Origin: Pelagicoccus sp. SDUM812005
GTDB lineage: Bacteria; Verrucomicrobiota; Verrucomicrobiia; Opitutales; Opitutaceae
Assembly (NCBI RefSeq): GCF_031127875.1
Contig: NZ_JARXIA010000001.1
Location: forward strand, 806,001 to 870,000
Reading direction: 5' to 3'
DNA length: 64,000 bases
A program made the translations under genes and the position numbers. Position 1 is the first letter of the stretch, and every line of letters starts with the position of its first letter. Under the pieces are notes generated by a model, which was given only the letters and a program-made list of their open reading frames with translations, had not been told where the DNA came from and made no database searches. Shown one piece after another: positions 1 through 9,927 of this stretch.

Positions 1-2484
1 CAGCACTTTGCTCCGCACAAGTTGCTGGAGAGCTTGGTTGGCGGGAGCGAGGTGGTTCCGCCTTGGGGAAATCCGAGTTTGGACGAACCAGAGAACGATC
101 CGATTATGGACCAGATATTGGACATCAAATCCGCTGGCTTCAAAGTGAAGGTCTACCTGAACTCCGAAAATTTCGTGGGATCGAACCAAAGCCAGTTCGA
201 TCAGTTCGTGGCGAGCTGGATGGCCTACTGCGATACTGATCCGGAGGTGCAGGCCTTTATCGCCAGCCAGCCTTACCATACCGGAATCTGGGATGCTGGG
301 GTAGGGGGCTATGTGAATGCGGAAACCCAGTATCCGTATCGGAAATACATGTTTTGCTACGCGGAATATGTGTTGAAGGAGTTCGCTCTCCGCTATGGTC
401 CTTACGTCGATTCCTGGATTTTCGACGATGGCGGAACGATGGAGGAAAATGGGGACGTTGCTACGAGCGGACTGATTGAAGAGCAGCGCATCTACCAGGC
501 CTTCGCGGATGCGGTACACGCGGGGAATCCGGATATTCCAACTTCCTTCAACAACGGCAGGAGTACGATTAACTACGCTTCCTATCCCTTTGCCCATGCG
601 ATTCGCTTCGAGGACTTCACCTTTGGGCATGCTTTTGGCGGTAACAAGAATCACGCCGAGAAGGTGAGCGGGAATCAGTTCAACTTGAACTATCAGCACA
701 TCACTCGCATGGCTGCAACCAACGGTTTTGTGCATGACGGAGGGAACTGGAGCTGGGACGATCTCGTTGTGGGGAATTTCCACTCCAAGTTGAGCACCAC
801 GTCCTGGAAGTACGGGGCAACGCAGGCTTGGGAGCAGAACGACTTCAACCAGTGGAACCTGGAAGCCATGCAAGCGGGCGGCTCTATGACCTGGGATGGT
901 TCCTACAACAGGAGCGTCACTGCAATTTACGAATGGGCCTACGTCATGCTTGAGAACTTGGACGCTTACCTAATGGAGCATGAATCGCCCGGCGCCCCGA
1001 ACTGGGCCCGCGCCTACACGGTGTTGCCGGATGCCGCGCGAGGCGTTGCCTATTCGCGCTTGCTGGTGCAAGGCGAGGACTTTTGGGATCCGGAAGGAGA
1101 CAGCGTTTCCCTTTCTTTGTCAGGAGCGCCGTCCTGGTTGAGCGTTAGTGAAGTCTCTCCAGGAACTTGGGAGCTTTCAGGAGTGCCCACGGAGTTATTG
1201 CCGACGCGCTATGAATTTGAATTGAGAGCGACGGATGCCTCGGGGACGGGAGTTCGCGTGGTGGAGCTGACCGTGTCTGACACTGTGGGCAAGCAAGGCT
1301 TGCTGGCGCATTGGACCTTGGACGAAGGCTCTGGCGCGAGCGTGTCCGACGCATCCGGCAATGGTCACGAGGGAACGGTTTCCGGGGCCGCCTGGGTAGC
1401 TGGATTGGATGGCAATGCTCTCGAGTTCGACGGGGCGGCGGCGACGGTAAGCCTGCCCGCGACTGCGTTCTCGAACGTAAGCGACGAGGTTTCCGTGGCG
1501 ATGTGGGCGAAGGGCGACCTCACGAACCCGCAGGCAAATTCCGTCCTCTATGCCCAGAGCGCGAGCGGTAGTCGTTTGTTGAATATCCATCTCCCTTGGT
1601 CGAACTCGAGGGTGTATTGGGATGCTGGAGACCAGTCTGGATACGATCGTATCGACAAAGTCGCTACACCCTCCGAATACGAGGGCGAATGGCATCACTG
1701 GGTATTCGCCAAGAATGCGAATACGGGGGAAATGAGCATCTACTTGGACGGCAGCTTGTGGCATAGCGGAAGCGGTCATACGACCCCGATCGGAGCAATC
1801 GATTCGGTGACGCTCGGCAGCAACCATTCCGCCAATAGCTACGACGGAATCATCGATGACGTGCAGCTCTACGATGTCGCTCTCACCGCAGCGGAGGTTG
1901 AGGACCTCTACCTCGCCTTTGCGGAAACGAACGCCTACGGCTATTTCACCGATCTCGACGATATCGGCGCTCCTGGACTGTCCGGAACGGCGACCTTCAG
2001 CAACGGTAGTTATCTTGTCGAAGGCGGCGGAGCGGACATATGGGGGAGCAGCGACAGCTTTAGCTTTGTCTCTGCGGACGCTACGGGCGATATCGCAATC
2101 GTTGCCCGCGTGGTCGACGTAGAGAACACGCATAACTGGGCGAAGGCAGGCGTGATGATTCGCGAATCGCTGGCAGCGAACTCGCCGAACGTGGCAGTGG
2201 TGGTGCGTCCCAATCGTCAGCTCACGCTGCAATGGCGGAACGCGACAGGGGGAACGAGTTCGAATGTCGGCATCGTCGGCGACACCTCGAGCGTGAAGTG
2301 GATACGGCTGATCCGTAGTGGAAATCTCTTTACGGGATATTATTCGACGGATGGCAGCAGCTGGACGCAGATCGCGGCCCAGTCGGTTGCGATGTCCAGC
2401 AACGCCAAGGTCGGTCTCGCAGTGACCTCCCACGACGACGGTGCGCTTTGCACGGCTAGCTTCGATAACGTGAGCCTCGACTAA
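1..2484 (+). CDS. Secreted GH29-like/Ig/LamG/DUF1349-like protein, paralog 1 (5' truncated)
   Basis: The reading frame is already open at base 1 and no convincing start lies inside, so the N-terminus with its expected signal peptide is upstream of the window. Aligned with the paralog at 7009-9768, about 90-100 residues are missing. Numbering from the TTG at 22, residues 1-323 form a barrel-like domain with SWIFDDG (Asp135), which resembles the WFDG nucleophile region of GH29 alpha-L-fucosidases. A putative Ig (He_PIG-type) domain follows at about 330-420 (VLPDAARGVAYSRLL, FWDPEGDSVS). A LamG/concanavalin-like domain spans about 422-630, and a DUF1349-like sandwich about 635-820 (ENTHNWAKAGVMIRE). 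The last two modules recur in the beta-helix protein at 17502-20102. A strong terminator lies 32 bases after the stop. The GH29 assignment is motif-based; a different retaining hydrolase or a binding-only protein remains possible. Confidence 0.75.
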   Translation, partial: QHFAPHKLLESLVGGSEVVPPWGNPSLDEPENDPIMDQILDIKSAGFKVKVYLNSENFVGSNQSQFDQFVASWMAYCDTDPEVQAFIASQPYHTGIWDAGVGGYVNAETQYPYRKYMFCYAEYVLKEFALRYGPYVDSWIFDDGGTMEENGDVATSGLIEEQRIYQAFADAVHAGNPDIPTSFNNGRSTINYASYPFAHAIRFEDFTFGHAFGGNKNHAEKVSGNQFNLNYQHITRMAATNGFVHDGGNWSWDDLVVGNFHSKLSTTSWKYGATQAWEQNDFNQWNLEAMQAGGSMTWDGSYNRSVTAIYEWAYVMLENLDAYLMEHESPGAPNWARAYTVLPDAARGVAYSRLLVQGEDFWDPEGDSVSLSLSGAPSWLSVSEVSPGTWELSGVPTELLPTRYEFELRATDASGTGVRVVELTVSDTVGKQGLLAHWTLDEGSGASVSDASGNGHEGTVSGAAWVAGLDGNALEFDGAAATVSLPATAFSNVSDEVSVAMWAKGDLTNPQANSVLYAQSASGSRLLNIHLPWSNSRVYWDAGDQSGYDRIDKVATPSEYEGEWHHWVFAKNANTGEMSIYLDGSLWHSGSGHTTPIGAIDSVTLGSNHSANSYDGIIDDVQLYDVALTAAEVEDLYLAFAETNAYGYFTDLDDIGAPGLSGTATFSNGSYLVEGGGADIWGSSDSFSFVSADATGDIAIVARVVDVENTHNWAKAGVMIRESLAANSPNVAVVVRPNRQLTLQWRNATGGTSSNVGIVGDTSSVKWIRLIRSGNLFTGYYSTDGSSWTQIAAQSVAMSSNAKVGLAVTSHDDGALCTASFDNVSLD

Positions 2485-2515
2485 GCGTCGTTCCCGAAAA
2501 AGCGAAGGCAATTCT

Positions 2516-2549
2516 GGAGGAGCGGGGAAACCTGCTCCTCCTTTTTTTT
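2516..2549 (+). terminator. Rho-independent terminator after paralog 1
   Basis: A GGAGGAGC/GCTCCTCC stem of 8 bp, with an inner GG/CC pair around a GAAA loop, is followed directly by eight T residues (2542-2549). It separates paralog 1 from the hybrid sensor gene, so that gene needs its own promoter within 2550-2732. Confidence 0.9.
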
Positions 2550-2732
2550 GTTCGACTGAGCTCTTGGTGGCATCCTTTCCGGCCTGCGCATCCTCTGGGA
2601 GGATGGCCTCGGGCTTGGGTGGGCGCTACCGAAAAAGGCGGTATTCGTGGAGCCGAAGGGCTGTTAGCGTGAGGGCTTGCGCTTCCGCCTTGAAATCGGA
2701 CGCGTGGCAAAGCTACCCCTCTTTTGACCCGA

Positions 2733-5700
2733 ATGCCCCTGAGAAAGTGTCGATTTTTACCTGTGACCATCCGTTTACGATTCGCGCCGAGCTTGCGGAG
2801 CTTCCTCGCGTTTCTGGCTGTACTGCTCGGGGCGACGGGGGCGTGGGCTGCTCCGGTCCCGCTTTTCGATCGTATTAGCGCCATCGCGGAGTCGTCGAAT
2901 TGGAGCGAGATCGAAGGCTTAGGAGAAGGGGACATCCATTGCTTTGATTTGGCGGAAGACGGTGTCGTTTGGATCGGCGTCGGAGATCGAGTTCTCCGCT
3001 ACGATGGCGTATCGTTTCGTGAATACGGCGAATTTAGCCGAGCTCCGTCGGTCTTGCGCGGGATAGGGGCGAGCAGGGAGGGGGAGGTTTACGTGCTGGC
3101 TCACACCGAACTGTACCGCTTGCAGGACGGCGTTTGGAATCTGCTTGCCGAAATGAGGCCGATCGGAGGGCGCCGCTTTGTGGAGGATGGCGAGGGAAGG
3201 CTTTGGTTCGCTGGAAACGGGCGGGTGGTCAGCGTCCGGGGCGACGAGGTCGTCAAGTCCGAGGCGATCGCCAGCCGCTTGCTCGAAGTGGAGTTGGACC
3301 GTGAGGGACAGCTTTGGGCCTTGGCTGAGGATGGCAGCGTCTTTCGCTGCGCCAGGGATGCGGGAGCGGCGCTGGTGCAGGAGAGATGGGATGGTCCGGG
3401 GGCGCATCGCAGGGCGAAGGAAGGTATGATCGAAGCCACCCGCGACGGACTTGTCTGGGTCGTCGATTCGGTTACCCGAAGGCCGCCGCGCTTCTACGAT
3501 CCGCAAAGGAGAACCTGGACGATGTGCGGCATTCGCGATTCCGGCGGCGACCACGAGAACCTTTCCATTGTGGAGCATCCTAACGGGGACCTGCTCATAT
3601 CAGGGCCTCAATCGATATCTTACCAGAAGGCGGGAAGGTGGGGTGCGGTTCCCACTATCGAGCAACGGTTTTCGGACCCGACCACGCTGATGAACGTGGG
3701 CGAAGACGGCTACTTGTGGTGCCTGCAGAGCGGTAGGATGCCGAGTCAAAATCGCTTGTTGCGGATCGACTATACGGGCGAGCGCTGGAGTGGATTGGAA
3801 GGGCTGAACTTCCAATGCGACTGGGGCGAGGGAAAGCGTTGCTTCCTGTCGGTATCGGGGGAGCTGGCGATCCATCATGCCCAAGAGGATCGGTGGGAGG
3901 TTTACGCGAAGGAGGATGGCCTAATCGACACGCCGGTAGTGGCTATCGTTAGCCAGAAAGGGGAACTTTGGGTGGCCGGGGCCCACGATAATACAGCAGC
4001 CGTCAGTCGTTTCGACGGCAGGGATTGGCGTCGGGAAACGTTGCCGTCGCTCGGTCGCATGATTAGCCGCTTCTCGGCCCGATCGCTGGCGGACGGCAGT
4101 CTCGTATTCGCCTACGGGCATGACCGGTTTCACGAGAAAGGCGAGGGCGGGATCGTTCGGTTTTGGCCGGACGCGGGTGGTTATCGCCAGGAGAGGCTGC
4201 AGGGCTTGTTCTACAATCGCATCCTATCGATTCAGGAGAATGCGAAGGGGACGCTCTTTTATAGTAAGAATCGAATTTTTGAATACGAAAATGGGAGCTC
4301 GAAACGCCTGCAGGTGCCGCTCAAAGGGGGCGATAGTTCGATCGACGAGTTTCATTTCCAGGGCGACGAACAGCTCTGGTACTGCAACTGGGGGCAAGGG
4401 GTCCACTTCTTCGATGGAGAGGATTGGCAGGTGTTCACGGAGAAGGACGGACTGAGCTCCAACTATGTATCCAACCTGCTCGTTTTGGAGGAGGGAATCG
4501 TCTACGCGCTGACCACGAAGGGGCTCGACCGGTTCGAGCATGGGCAATGGCAGGCGGTGGCCGGGCCAGACCTGCGGGGAATTCGCGACGGCTCTTCGCT
4601 GCGGATTTCCTCCGACGGATCGATCTGGGTCAACCAAGCGAGCCGAGGCTGGCACTTTGGGCATAACTCTCGAACCCATCCGGAATTGGGCTTTCGCTGC
4701 TGGAGGTTTCAGCCGGATCGCCTCGCTCCGGAAACCGAGGTGTCCTTCGCCTTCGAGCCGTCGAAGTATTCCGATTCCGCATACGTTTCCTGGGCGGGCG
4801 TCGATCCTTGGGCGGAGACTTCGCACAGGGATCTGCAGTTCTCTTATCAGATCGACGGAGGCGAATGGTCGCCCTACGGCCTGCGAAAATCGATGCACCT
4901 GGCGGCCTTGCGGCCCGGCGAGCATATCTTCCGTGTGAAGGCCCGAGATCGCGATGGAAATGTGGATACAAGTCCAGCGGAACTCGCTTTTTCCGTTTAC
5001 TTTCCCTTCTGGGAAAGCCGGTGGTTTCTAGCTCTCTCAGTCGCGGTACCGCTTGTGATGATCGGTTTGCTGCTCCTTTTGTTGATCCAGCGCCTCAGGC
5101 ATATGGCTGAGTTGGAAGGGCTGCGGACCCGTTTCTTGATGAACATTTCTCACGAGCTGCGTTCGCCCTTGAGCCTGATCATGATGCCTTTGGAGAAATG
5201 GGCGAGAGGGGAGGAGAACGATGAAAGGTCGAAGGACTTGGCCATGGCGCTTCGCAGCTCGCGTCGCCTCAACCAGCTGGTCGACCAACTGCTCGATTTG
5301 CATAAGGCCAGAGCCCAGAAATATAAGCTGAATCCAAAAAATGGAGACATAGTGCGGTATACGCGAACGGTGGTGGCGGATTTCGAGAACCTAGCCGCTT
5401 CGCGGGAGCAAAGCCTACGCTTCTTCGCGGACGCCGAAAGCTATGCCACTCGCTTCGACGAAGACATCTATCGTAAGATGCTGGATAATCTGGTCCTGAA
5501 CGCGATCAAGCACTCGCCCCCGAATACGGAGATCTCGGTATCGCTGGCGACTGCGGAAATCGCTGGGGGCGAAGGCGTGCGCCTAGTCGTTGAAGACGAT
5601 GGGGCCGGCATCAAGCCGAGCGCTCTGAAGCGGATCTTCGAACCCTTCTACAACGACTCGAAGCCAAGCTCCCCGCGGCTGCGGAGCTTTGGCATCGGTT

Positions 5701-6716
5701 TGGCTTTGGTGAAGGAACTGGTAGATTTTTGCGGAGCGACGATTTCGGTGGAAAGTCCGGTTAAGCATTCCGAAGGGCGGGGGTATGGATCCCGATTTGC
5801 TATCGAGTTTCCCGAGATGCCGCGCGTGGAGGCGGCGAACGCGGCGATCAAGGGCGAGGAAAGGGTCCTTGAGGGGGCGTGCAGGGCAGCGGCGGCGCGT
5901 CCTGCGGAGTCCTGCAAGGAAAGTGGGGGCAGACCGCTCGTTTTGCTGGTGGATGACCACGATGAGTTGCGGGACTACCTGGCGGCGGAGCTGGGGAAGG
6001 ACTTCGCCATCCTGCAAGCGCGAGGAAGTCGGGAAGGGCTCGCCATCGCGCGGGAACGTTTGCCCGACTTGATTGTATCCGATGTTCTGATGCCGGAAAT
6101 GGATGGCGTCGATTTCTGCGACGCGCTCAAAGAGGACTCCTTGACCAGTCACATTCCGATCATTTTGCAGACTTCGCTCGCTTCCGAGGAAAGCGAGGCG
6201 GCGGGTTTCGAGGCAGGGGCTATTGACTACGTTTCGAAGCCGATCTCCGTATCGCTGCTGAGGAAGCGTATCGCTAGCCACCTCGAAGCCCGCAAGCGGT
6301 ATGCAGCGCATCTGAGGAACCAGTTGCTGGAACCCGCGAGCGAGCAAGTCGTCGATCCCAACGCGGACGCTGGCCATGCCGAGAACGATGCCGATCTGAA
6401 GTTCGTGAAGCGGATGCAGGCGATCCTAGCGGAACGGTGGAACCAGGTGGATTTCAATACCGATCAGCTGGCTAGCGAGTTGGGAATGGCCCGCAGCTCC
6501 TTGTATTCAAAATGCAAGGCGATCGCGAATATCACGCCAGCAGAGCTGATCAAGTCGTACCGGCTTTCGAAAGCTAAGGACCTGTTGAAGCGCGGGAAGT
6601 CGGTCACCGAGGTGGCAGGCTTGGTCGGCTATTTGGAGACGCGGTCGTTCTACCGAGCGTTCAAGAAGCGCTTCCATTGCACTCCGTCTGAATTCCAGAA
6701 AGAGGCGAGGGTTTGA
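2733..6716 (+). CDS. Hybrid two-component sensor histidine kinase/AraC response regulator (HTCS)
   Basis: This 1327-residue single-protein signalling system is of the kind that controls glycan-utilisation loci in Bacteroidota and some Verrucomicrobiota. In order it has an Arg-rich N-terminus and signal sequence (LAFLAVLLGATGAWA), a long periplasmic beta-propeller of reg_prop-type repeats (about 40-650), a Y_Y_Y domain (about 675-760) and one membrane helix (about 765-787). Then come HisKA with an H-box NISHELRSP (His807), HATPase (DNLVLNAIKH), a receiver with VDDHDE and phospho-acceptor Asp1117 (VSDVLMPEMDG), and an AraC HTH (about 1230-1327). ATG 2733 was chosen over TTG 2724; GTG 2763 is also possible. 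No good ribosome-binding site is visible. It probably senses an oligosaccharide released by neighbouring enzymes and activates this island. The ligand cannot be read from sequence. Confidence 0.93.
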   Translation: MPLRKCRFLPVTIRLRFAPSLRSFLAFLAVLLGATGAWAAPVPLFDRISAIAESSNWSEIEGLGEGDIHCFDLAEDGVVWIGVGDRVLRYDGVSFREYGEFSRAPSVLRGIGASREGEVYVLAHTELYRLQDGVWNLLAEMRPIGGRRFVEDGEGRLWFAGNGRVVSVRGDEVVKSEAIASRLLEVELDREGQLWALAEDGSVFRCARDAGAALVQERWDGPGAHRRAKEGMIEATRDGLVWVVDSVTRRPPRFYDPQRRTWTMCGIRDSGGDHENLSIVEHPNGDLLISGPQSISYQKAGRWGAVPTIEQRFSDPTTLMNVGEDGYLWCLQSGRMPSQNRLLRIDYTGERWSGLEGLNFQCDWGEGKRCFLSVSGELAIHHAQEDRWEVYAKEDGLIDTPVVAIVSQKGELWVAGAHDNTAAVSRFDGRDWRRETLPSLGRMISRFSARSLADGSLVFAYGHDRFHEKGEGGIVRFWPDAGGYRQERLQGLFYNRILSIQENAKGTLFYSKNRIFEYENGSSKRLQVPLKGGDSSIDEFHFQGDEQLWYCNWGQGVHFFDGEDWQVFTEKDGLSSNYVSNLLVLEEGIVYALTTKGLDRFEHGQWQAVAGPDLRGIRDGSSLRISSDGSIWVNQASRGWHFGHNSRTHPELGFRCWRFQPDRLAPETEVSFAFEPSKYSDSAYVSWAGVDPWAETSHRDLQFSYQIDGGEWSPYGLRKSMHLAALRPGEHIFRVKARDRDGNVDTSPAELAFSVYFPFWESRWFLALSVAVPLVMIGLLLLLLIQRLRHMAELEGLRTRFLMNISHELRSPLSLIMMPLEKWARGEENDERSKDLAMALRSSRRLNQLVDQLLDLHKARAQKYKLNPKNGDIVRYTRTVVADFENLAASREQSLRFFADAESYATRFDEDIYRKMLDNLVLNAIKHSPPNTEISVSLATAEIAGGEGVRLVVEDDGAGIKPSALKRIFEPFYNDSKPSSPRLRSFGIGLALVKELVDFCGATISVESPVKHSEGRGYGSRFAIEFPEMPRVEAANAAIKGEERVLEGACRAAAARPAESCKESGGRPLVLLVDDHDELRDYLAAELGKDFAILQARGSREGLAIARERLPDLIVSDVLMPEMDGVDFCDALKEDSLTSHIPIILQTSLASEESEAAGFEAGAIDYVSKPISVSLLRKRIASHLEARKRYAAHLRNQLLEPASEQVVDPNADAGHAENDADLKFVKRMQAILAERWNQVDFNTDQLASELGMARSSLYSKCKAIANITPAELIKSYRLSKAKDLLKRGKSVTEVAGLVGYLETRSFYRAFKKRFHCTPSEFQKEARV

Positions 6717-7008
6717 GCGGCGCCGTAAGGTTTTATCCCGCTACTCGAAGACGGCCAGGAGTGCGCGAAATGTGGGTTCCTAAGCTGCTTATTACCAGCT
6801 AAATAGACAAGGTGTCCTGTGGGGTTGGACGTAATGACATAGCCGCATGGGAGGCGGAAAGGCTAGGGTCGGCGAGGATCCGATAGCCGTCGTTTTTTGG
6901 TCGGCGTCGGTCCGTTGAAGATGAGTTGGAACCGCTTGGGGCTTCGTGGCCCATGGTGTTTCGACTTTTGTTCGATCCATAAAAACCCCCGACCCCCGTA
7001 CCTCGAAA

Positions 7009-9768
7009 ATGAAGAGATTCAGACATCAAAGGGCCCTGCCCTTGGCGGCGCTTGCCCTGACCCTTAACCTGCATGCCCAGACCCCCGAACCCGAGCTAGG
7101 CGAGCGAGCCGATTGGCTTCGCGGTTCCTGGGGCATTAATTGGAAGCCGGCCATGCGAGCCAACGGCGCGGCCGAAACCTTGGTGATCGATCACTTCTTG
7201 GATCAGATCCAAGGCTTGCGAACCATCGACTACATCCAGCTGCACCTGGGGGAGTCTCACGTGCAGTCCCCGGTGCATTGGGGCACGCAGGAGATCATCG
7301 AAAGCCTGTGGCAGGGCGATACGGACGCGAACGGCGATCCCATCAACTTGGCGGTGCCGCGGGCGTCCATTGGCTTCGACCCTTTCGAGGAAATGCTCAA
7401 GGCGGTCAAGGCGGCGGGCATGAGGACGCAGGTCTACGTGAACAGTGCGAACATGATGGGCGAAGTCGTCTTTGGCGAATCGGGCGAAGTGCCGGACGTC
7501 ACTGAACGTTGGATGGCTTGGTGCGATACCAATGCGGAAGCGCAGGCCTTTATCAACAGTGAGTCCTATCGAGACGATCCCGCGTATCCATACCGGAAAT
7601 ACTACTTTTGCTACACTGAATTTGTCCTCAAGGATTATGCGATCCGCTATGGCGACTTGGTCGATAGCTGGCTCTTCGATGCGTCGTATGGGATAGCGAG
7701 CTACGGCGGCGACAACAACGTGAGCGAAGATCCGGACGAGCAACGTTTGTTTCAGGCTTTTGCCGACGCCTGTCACGCGGGCAATCCCAATGCCGCGATT
7801 TCCTTCAACAATGGAGTTGGCGAGCGGGACGGAACGGCAAATCCGTTCTCGGTCGAGACTCTTTACGACGACTATACCTTTGGCCACCCGTTCGCGGGCG
7901 GAAAGCGTATTGGCGATCACACGGTGGAGGTGACGGGTCTCACCCGGTATGGCATGAACTACTCTATCATCCAATGGATGACGGCGAAGAACGGGTATCC
8001 GCACGCTGGAGACGGACCTTGGGATTGGGATGAGAAGGTGGTGGCTCACTTCGATCCGCCCATGAGCACTTCGGCTTGGAATTCGGGTGGCATCCCCGCT
8101 TTGACCGATAGCGAATTCCTGTTGTGGAATCGGGAGGCGATGTTAGCCGGCGGTGCCATTTCCTGGGGCGCTCCCTTGGTGGATCGCAATGGCGCGAACA
8201 ACCAGACGGATGTGTTGATCCAGAGCTGGGGCATGTCCCAGTTGACGCTGATGGACGACCACTTGAGCGAGGTCCAGTTTCCCGGCGCTCCGAATTGGGC
8301 ACGTGCGGAAACGGTTTTACCCGATGCGGTTTCCGGACAGGCGTATGCCCGAACGCTGGTAAAGGATGTCGATTTCTGGGATCCGGAGGACGATTCCGTG
8401 ACGGTTTCCTTGGTTGGGGCTCCGGCTTGGATGAGCATCGGCACGAACGCATCCGGAGATTGGATACTGTCTGGAATGCCAGGCGAAAGCGAGGATACCC
8501 TGCATCATTTTCGATTGAGGGCGAGCGATGGCACCAACGACCGGGATCGCTGGGTGACGTTGGCTGTAGCCGGCTCCGGCAGCTCCGAGTTGATCAAGGG
8601 GAGCGTTTCCATCCAAGCCAAGCCCGATACCGACTATGGAACCAACGAGGTGGCCACCCTGGTGTCTTCCGTGATCGCTGCGCCGGATGGCTTGGGATCG
8701 TTCCAAATCGCGTTCGATGTAACTCCCATGACGGGTGGCAGTATCCAAAGCGGAATTTCGGGCGGCTCCTCCACCAACCGAAGCTGGGGCATAGGGGCGG
8801 ACTATGTCTTTAAGGGCAGCGACGGCGAGTCCGCTGACGCGATCGACAACGTCCGCGTCATCAATACTACCGGTAGCCTCTTGCCGAGCCACTTCTCTAA
8901 TTTCGCCTTCGAAACGGCGGAGATCGTGAATGGACAATCGGTCGGCGACCGCGTGCTGGTGACGCTCGATGGTGTGCCTGCGTCCGCGGGTGGCGTCAGG
9001 ATGTCGAGCATCGTGGACGACGTCGATCTGGCGGGAGCGGCGCATGTCGCTTTCGAGAATGGACGTGTCGCGACGAACGACAAGTGGTCGATCAACGCAA
9101 TCAAGGTGTCGTATGAAATTGCGTTGCAAGGTTTGGTCGCGAATTGGGCCTTGGACGAAGGGGCAGGGGCGGTGGCGTCCGATTATTCAGGAAATGGATA
9201 CGATGCCACGATTGACAGCGCCGCTTGGGTAAGCGGAGTCGATGGCCAGGCCTTGGACTTCAACGGGAGCAGCTCCAGCGTGACCTTGCCAAGCGGTGCT
9301 TTCTCAAGCGTGAGCGACGAGGTGAGCATTGCGATGTGGGTTAAAGGCGATCTCGCCAATCCGCAGGCCAACTCTGTCTTCTACGCTCAGAGCGCGGGCG
9401 GGGACCGATTGTTGAATATCCACCTGCCTTGGAGCAACGGTCAAGTGTACTGGGATGCTGGTGACGGCTCCGGGTACGACCGTATCAACAAAAGCGCGAC
9501 TCCTGCTGAATACGAAGGCAGCTGGCGTCACTGGGTATTCACCAAGAACGCCAATACGGGCGCGATGAATATCTATCTCGACGGCGTCCTCTGGCATAGC
9601 GGTTCTGGCAAGAATCGATCGATCGGCTCGGTTGCGGCCGCTTCTTTGGGTAGTAACCTATCCACCAACAGCTACAACGGAGCTATCGACGACGTACAGT
9701 TGTATAATGTCGCCCTCGCGCCGGTAGAGGTCGAAGCGCTCTACCTCGCCTATGCGGGAGGAAACTGA
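7009..9768 (+). CDS. Secreted GH29-like/Ig/unknown domain/LamG protein, paralog 2
   Basis: The product has 919 residues. ATG 7009 is preferred to upstream in-frame starts because it begins a good signal peptide (MKRFRHQRALPLAALALTL, cleavage near LHAQ). Residues 29-424 form a barrel-like domain with motifs shared by all three paralogs: SWGINWKP, GFDPFEEMLKAVKAAGM, QVYVNSANMMG and VDSWLFDAS (Asp224, GH29-like nucleophile position). A He_PIG-type Ig domain lies at about 430-520. A domain of about 175 residues I do not recognise covers 527-702 (AKPDTDYGTNEVATLVSS) and also ends paralog 3. A LamG-like domain covers 703-919. It lies 292 bases behind the hybrid regulator and is a likely target of it. 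The substrate is unknown; an alpha-linked deoxysugar would fit GH29, but that is inference. Confidence 0.8.
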   Translation: MKRFRHQRALPLAALALTLNLHAQTPEPELGERADWLRGSWGINWKPAMRANGAAETLVIDHFLDQIQGLRTIDYIQLHLGESHVQSPVHWGTQEIIESLWQGDTDANGDPINLAVPRASIGFDPFEEMLKAVKAAGMRTQVYVNSANMMGEVVFGESGEVPDVTERWMAWCDTNAEAQAFINSESYRDDPAYPYRKYYFCYTEFVLKDYAIRYGDLVDSWLFDASYGIASYGGDNNVSEDPDEQRLFQAFADACHAGNPNAAISFNNGVGERDGTANPFSVETLYDDYTFGHPFAGGKRIGDHTVEVTGLTRYGMNYSIIQWMTAKNGYPHAGDGPWDWDEKVVAHFDPPMSTSAWNSGGIPALTDSEFLLWNREAMLAGGAISWGAPLVDRNGANNQTDVLIQSWGMSQLTLMDDHLSEVQFPGAPNWARAETVLPDAVSGQAYARTLVKDVDFWDPEDDSVTVSLVGAPAWMSIGTNASGDWILSGMPGESEDTLHHFRLRASDGTNDRDRWVTLAVAGSGSSELIKGSVSIQAKPDTDYGTNEVATLVSSVIAAPDGLGSFQIAFDVTPMTGGSIQSGISGGSSTNRSWGIGADYVFKGSDGESADAIDNVRVINTTGSLLPSHFSNFAFETAEIVNGQSVGDRVLVTLDGVPASAGGVRMSSIVDDVDLAGAAHVAFENGRVATNDKWSINAIKVSYEIALQGLVANWALDEGAGAVASDYSGNGYDATIDSAAWVSGVDGQALDFNGSSSSVTLPSGAFSSVSDEVSIAMWVKGDLANPQANSVFYAQSAGGDRLLNIHLPWSNGQVYWDAGDGSGYDRINKSATPAEYEGSWRHWVFTKNANTGAMNIYLDGVLWHSGSGKNRSIGSVAAASLGSNLSTNSYNGAIDDVQLYNVALAPVEVEALYLAYAGGN

Positions 9769-9866
9769 ACTGGATTAAGCTAGCGATGACGGGAGGCCTC
9801 TCTCCGTCGAGCCTAGGGGTGTATCAATAGTGATAATAGTGGTACGCGATCCTTTTAATATATCGG

Positions 9867-9897
9867 GAGGGGAAGGAACTCTCTGTTCCTTCTCCTC
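9867..9897 (+). terminator. Long inverted repeat between paralogs 2 and 3, possible terminator
   Basis: A 13-bp stem with one G-T pair (9867-9879 against 9885-9897) closes a 5-base loop. The arms are purine-rich (GAGGGGAAGGAAC) and pyrimidine-rich. The T-rich stretch comes only after about 14 bases, so this may be a terminator for paralog 2 or a structured leader 30 bases before paralog 3. Confidence 0.5.
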
Positions 9898-9927
9898 TTG
9901 GATTCCCCCTTTTATTGTATGTACTAT

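Noticed and set aside
1195..2511. Long open frame on the minus strand opposite paralog 1
   Set aside because: It mirrors the codons of the real gene, lacks domains and a signal, and its Arg/His-rich composition is typical of antisense frames in GC-rich DNA.
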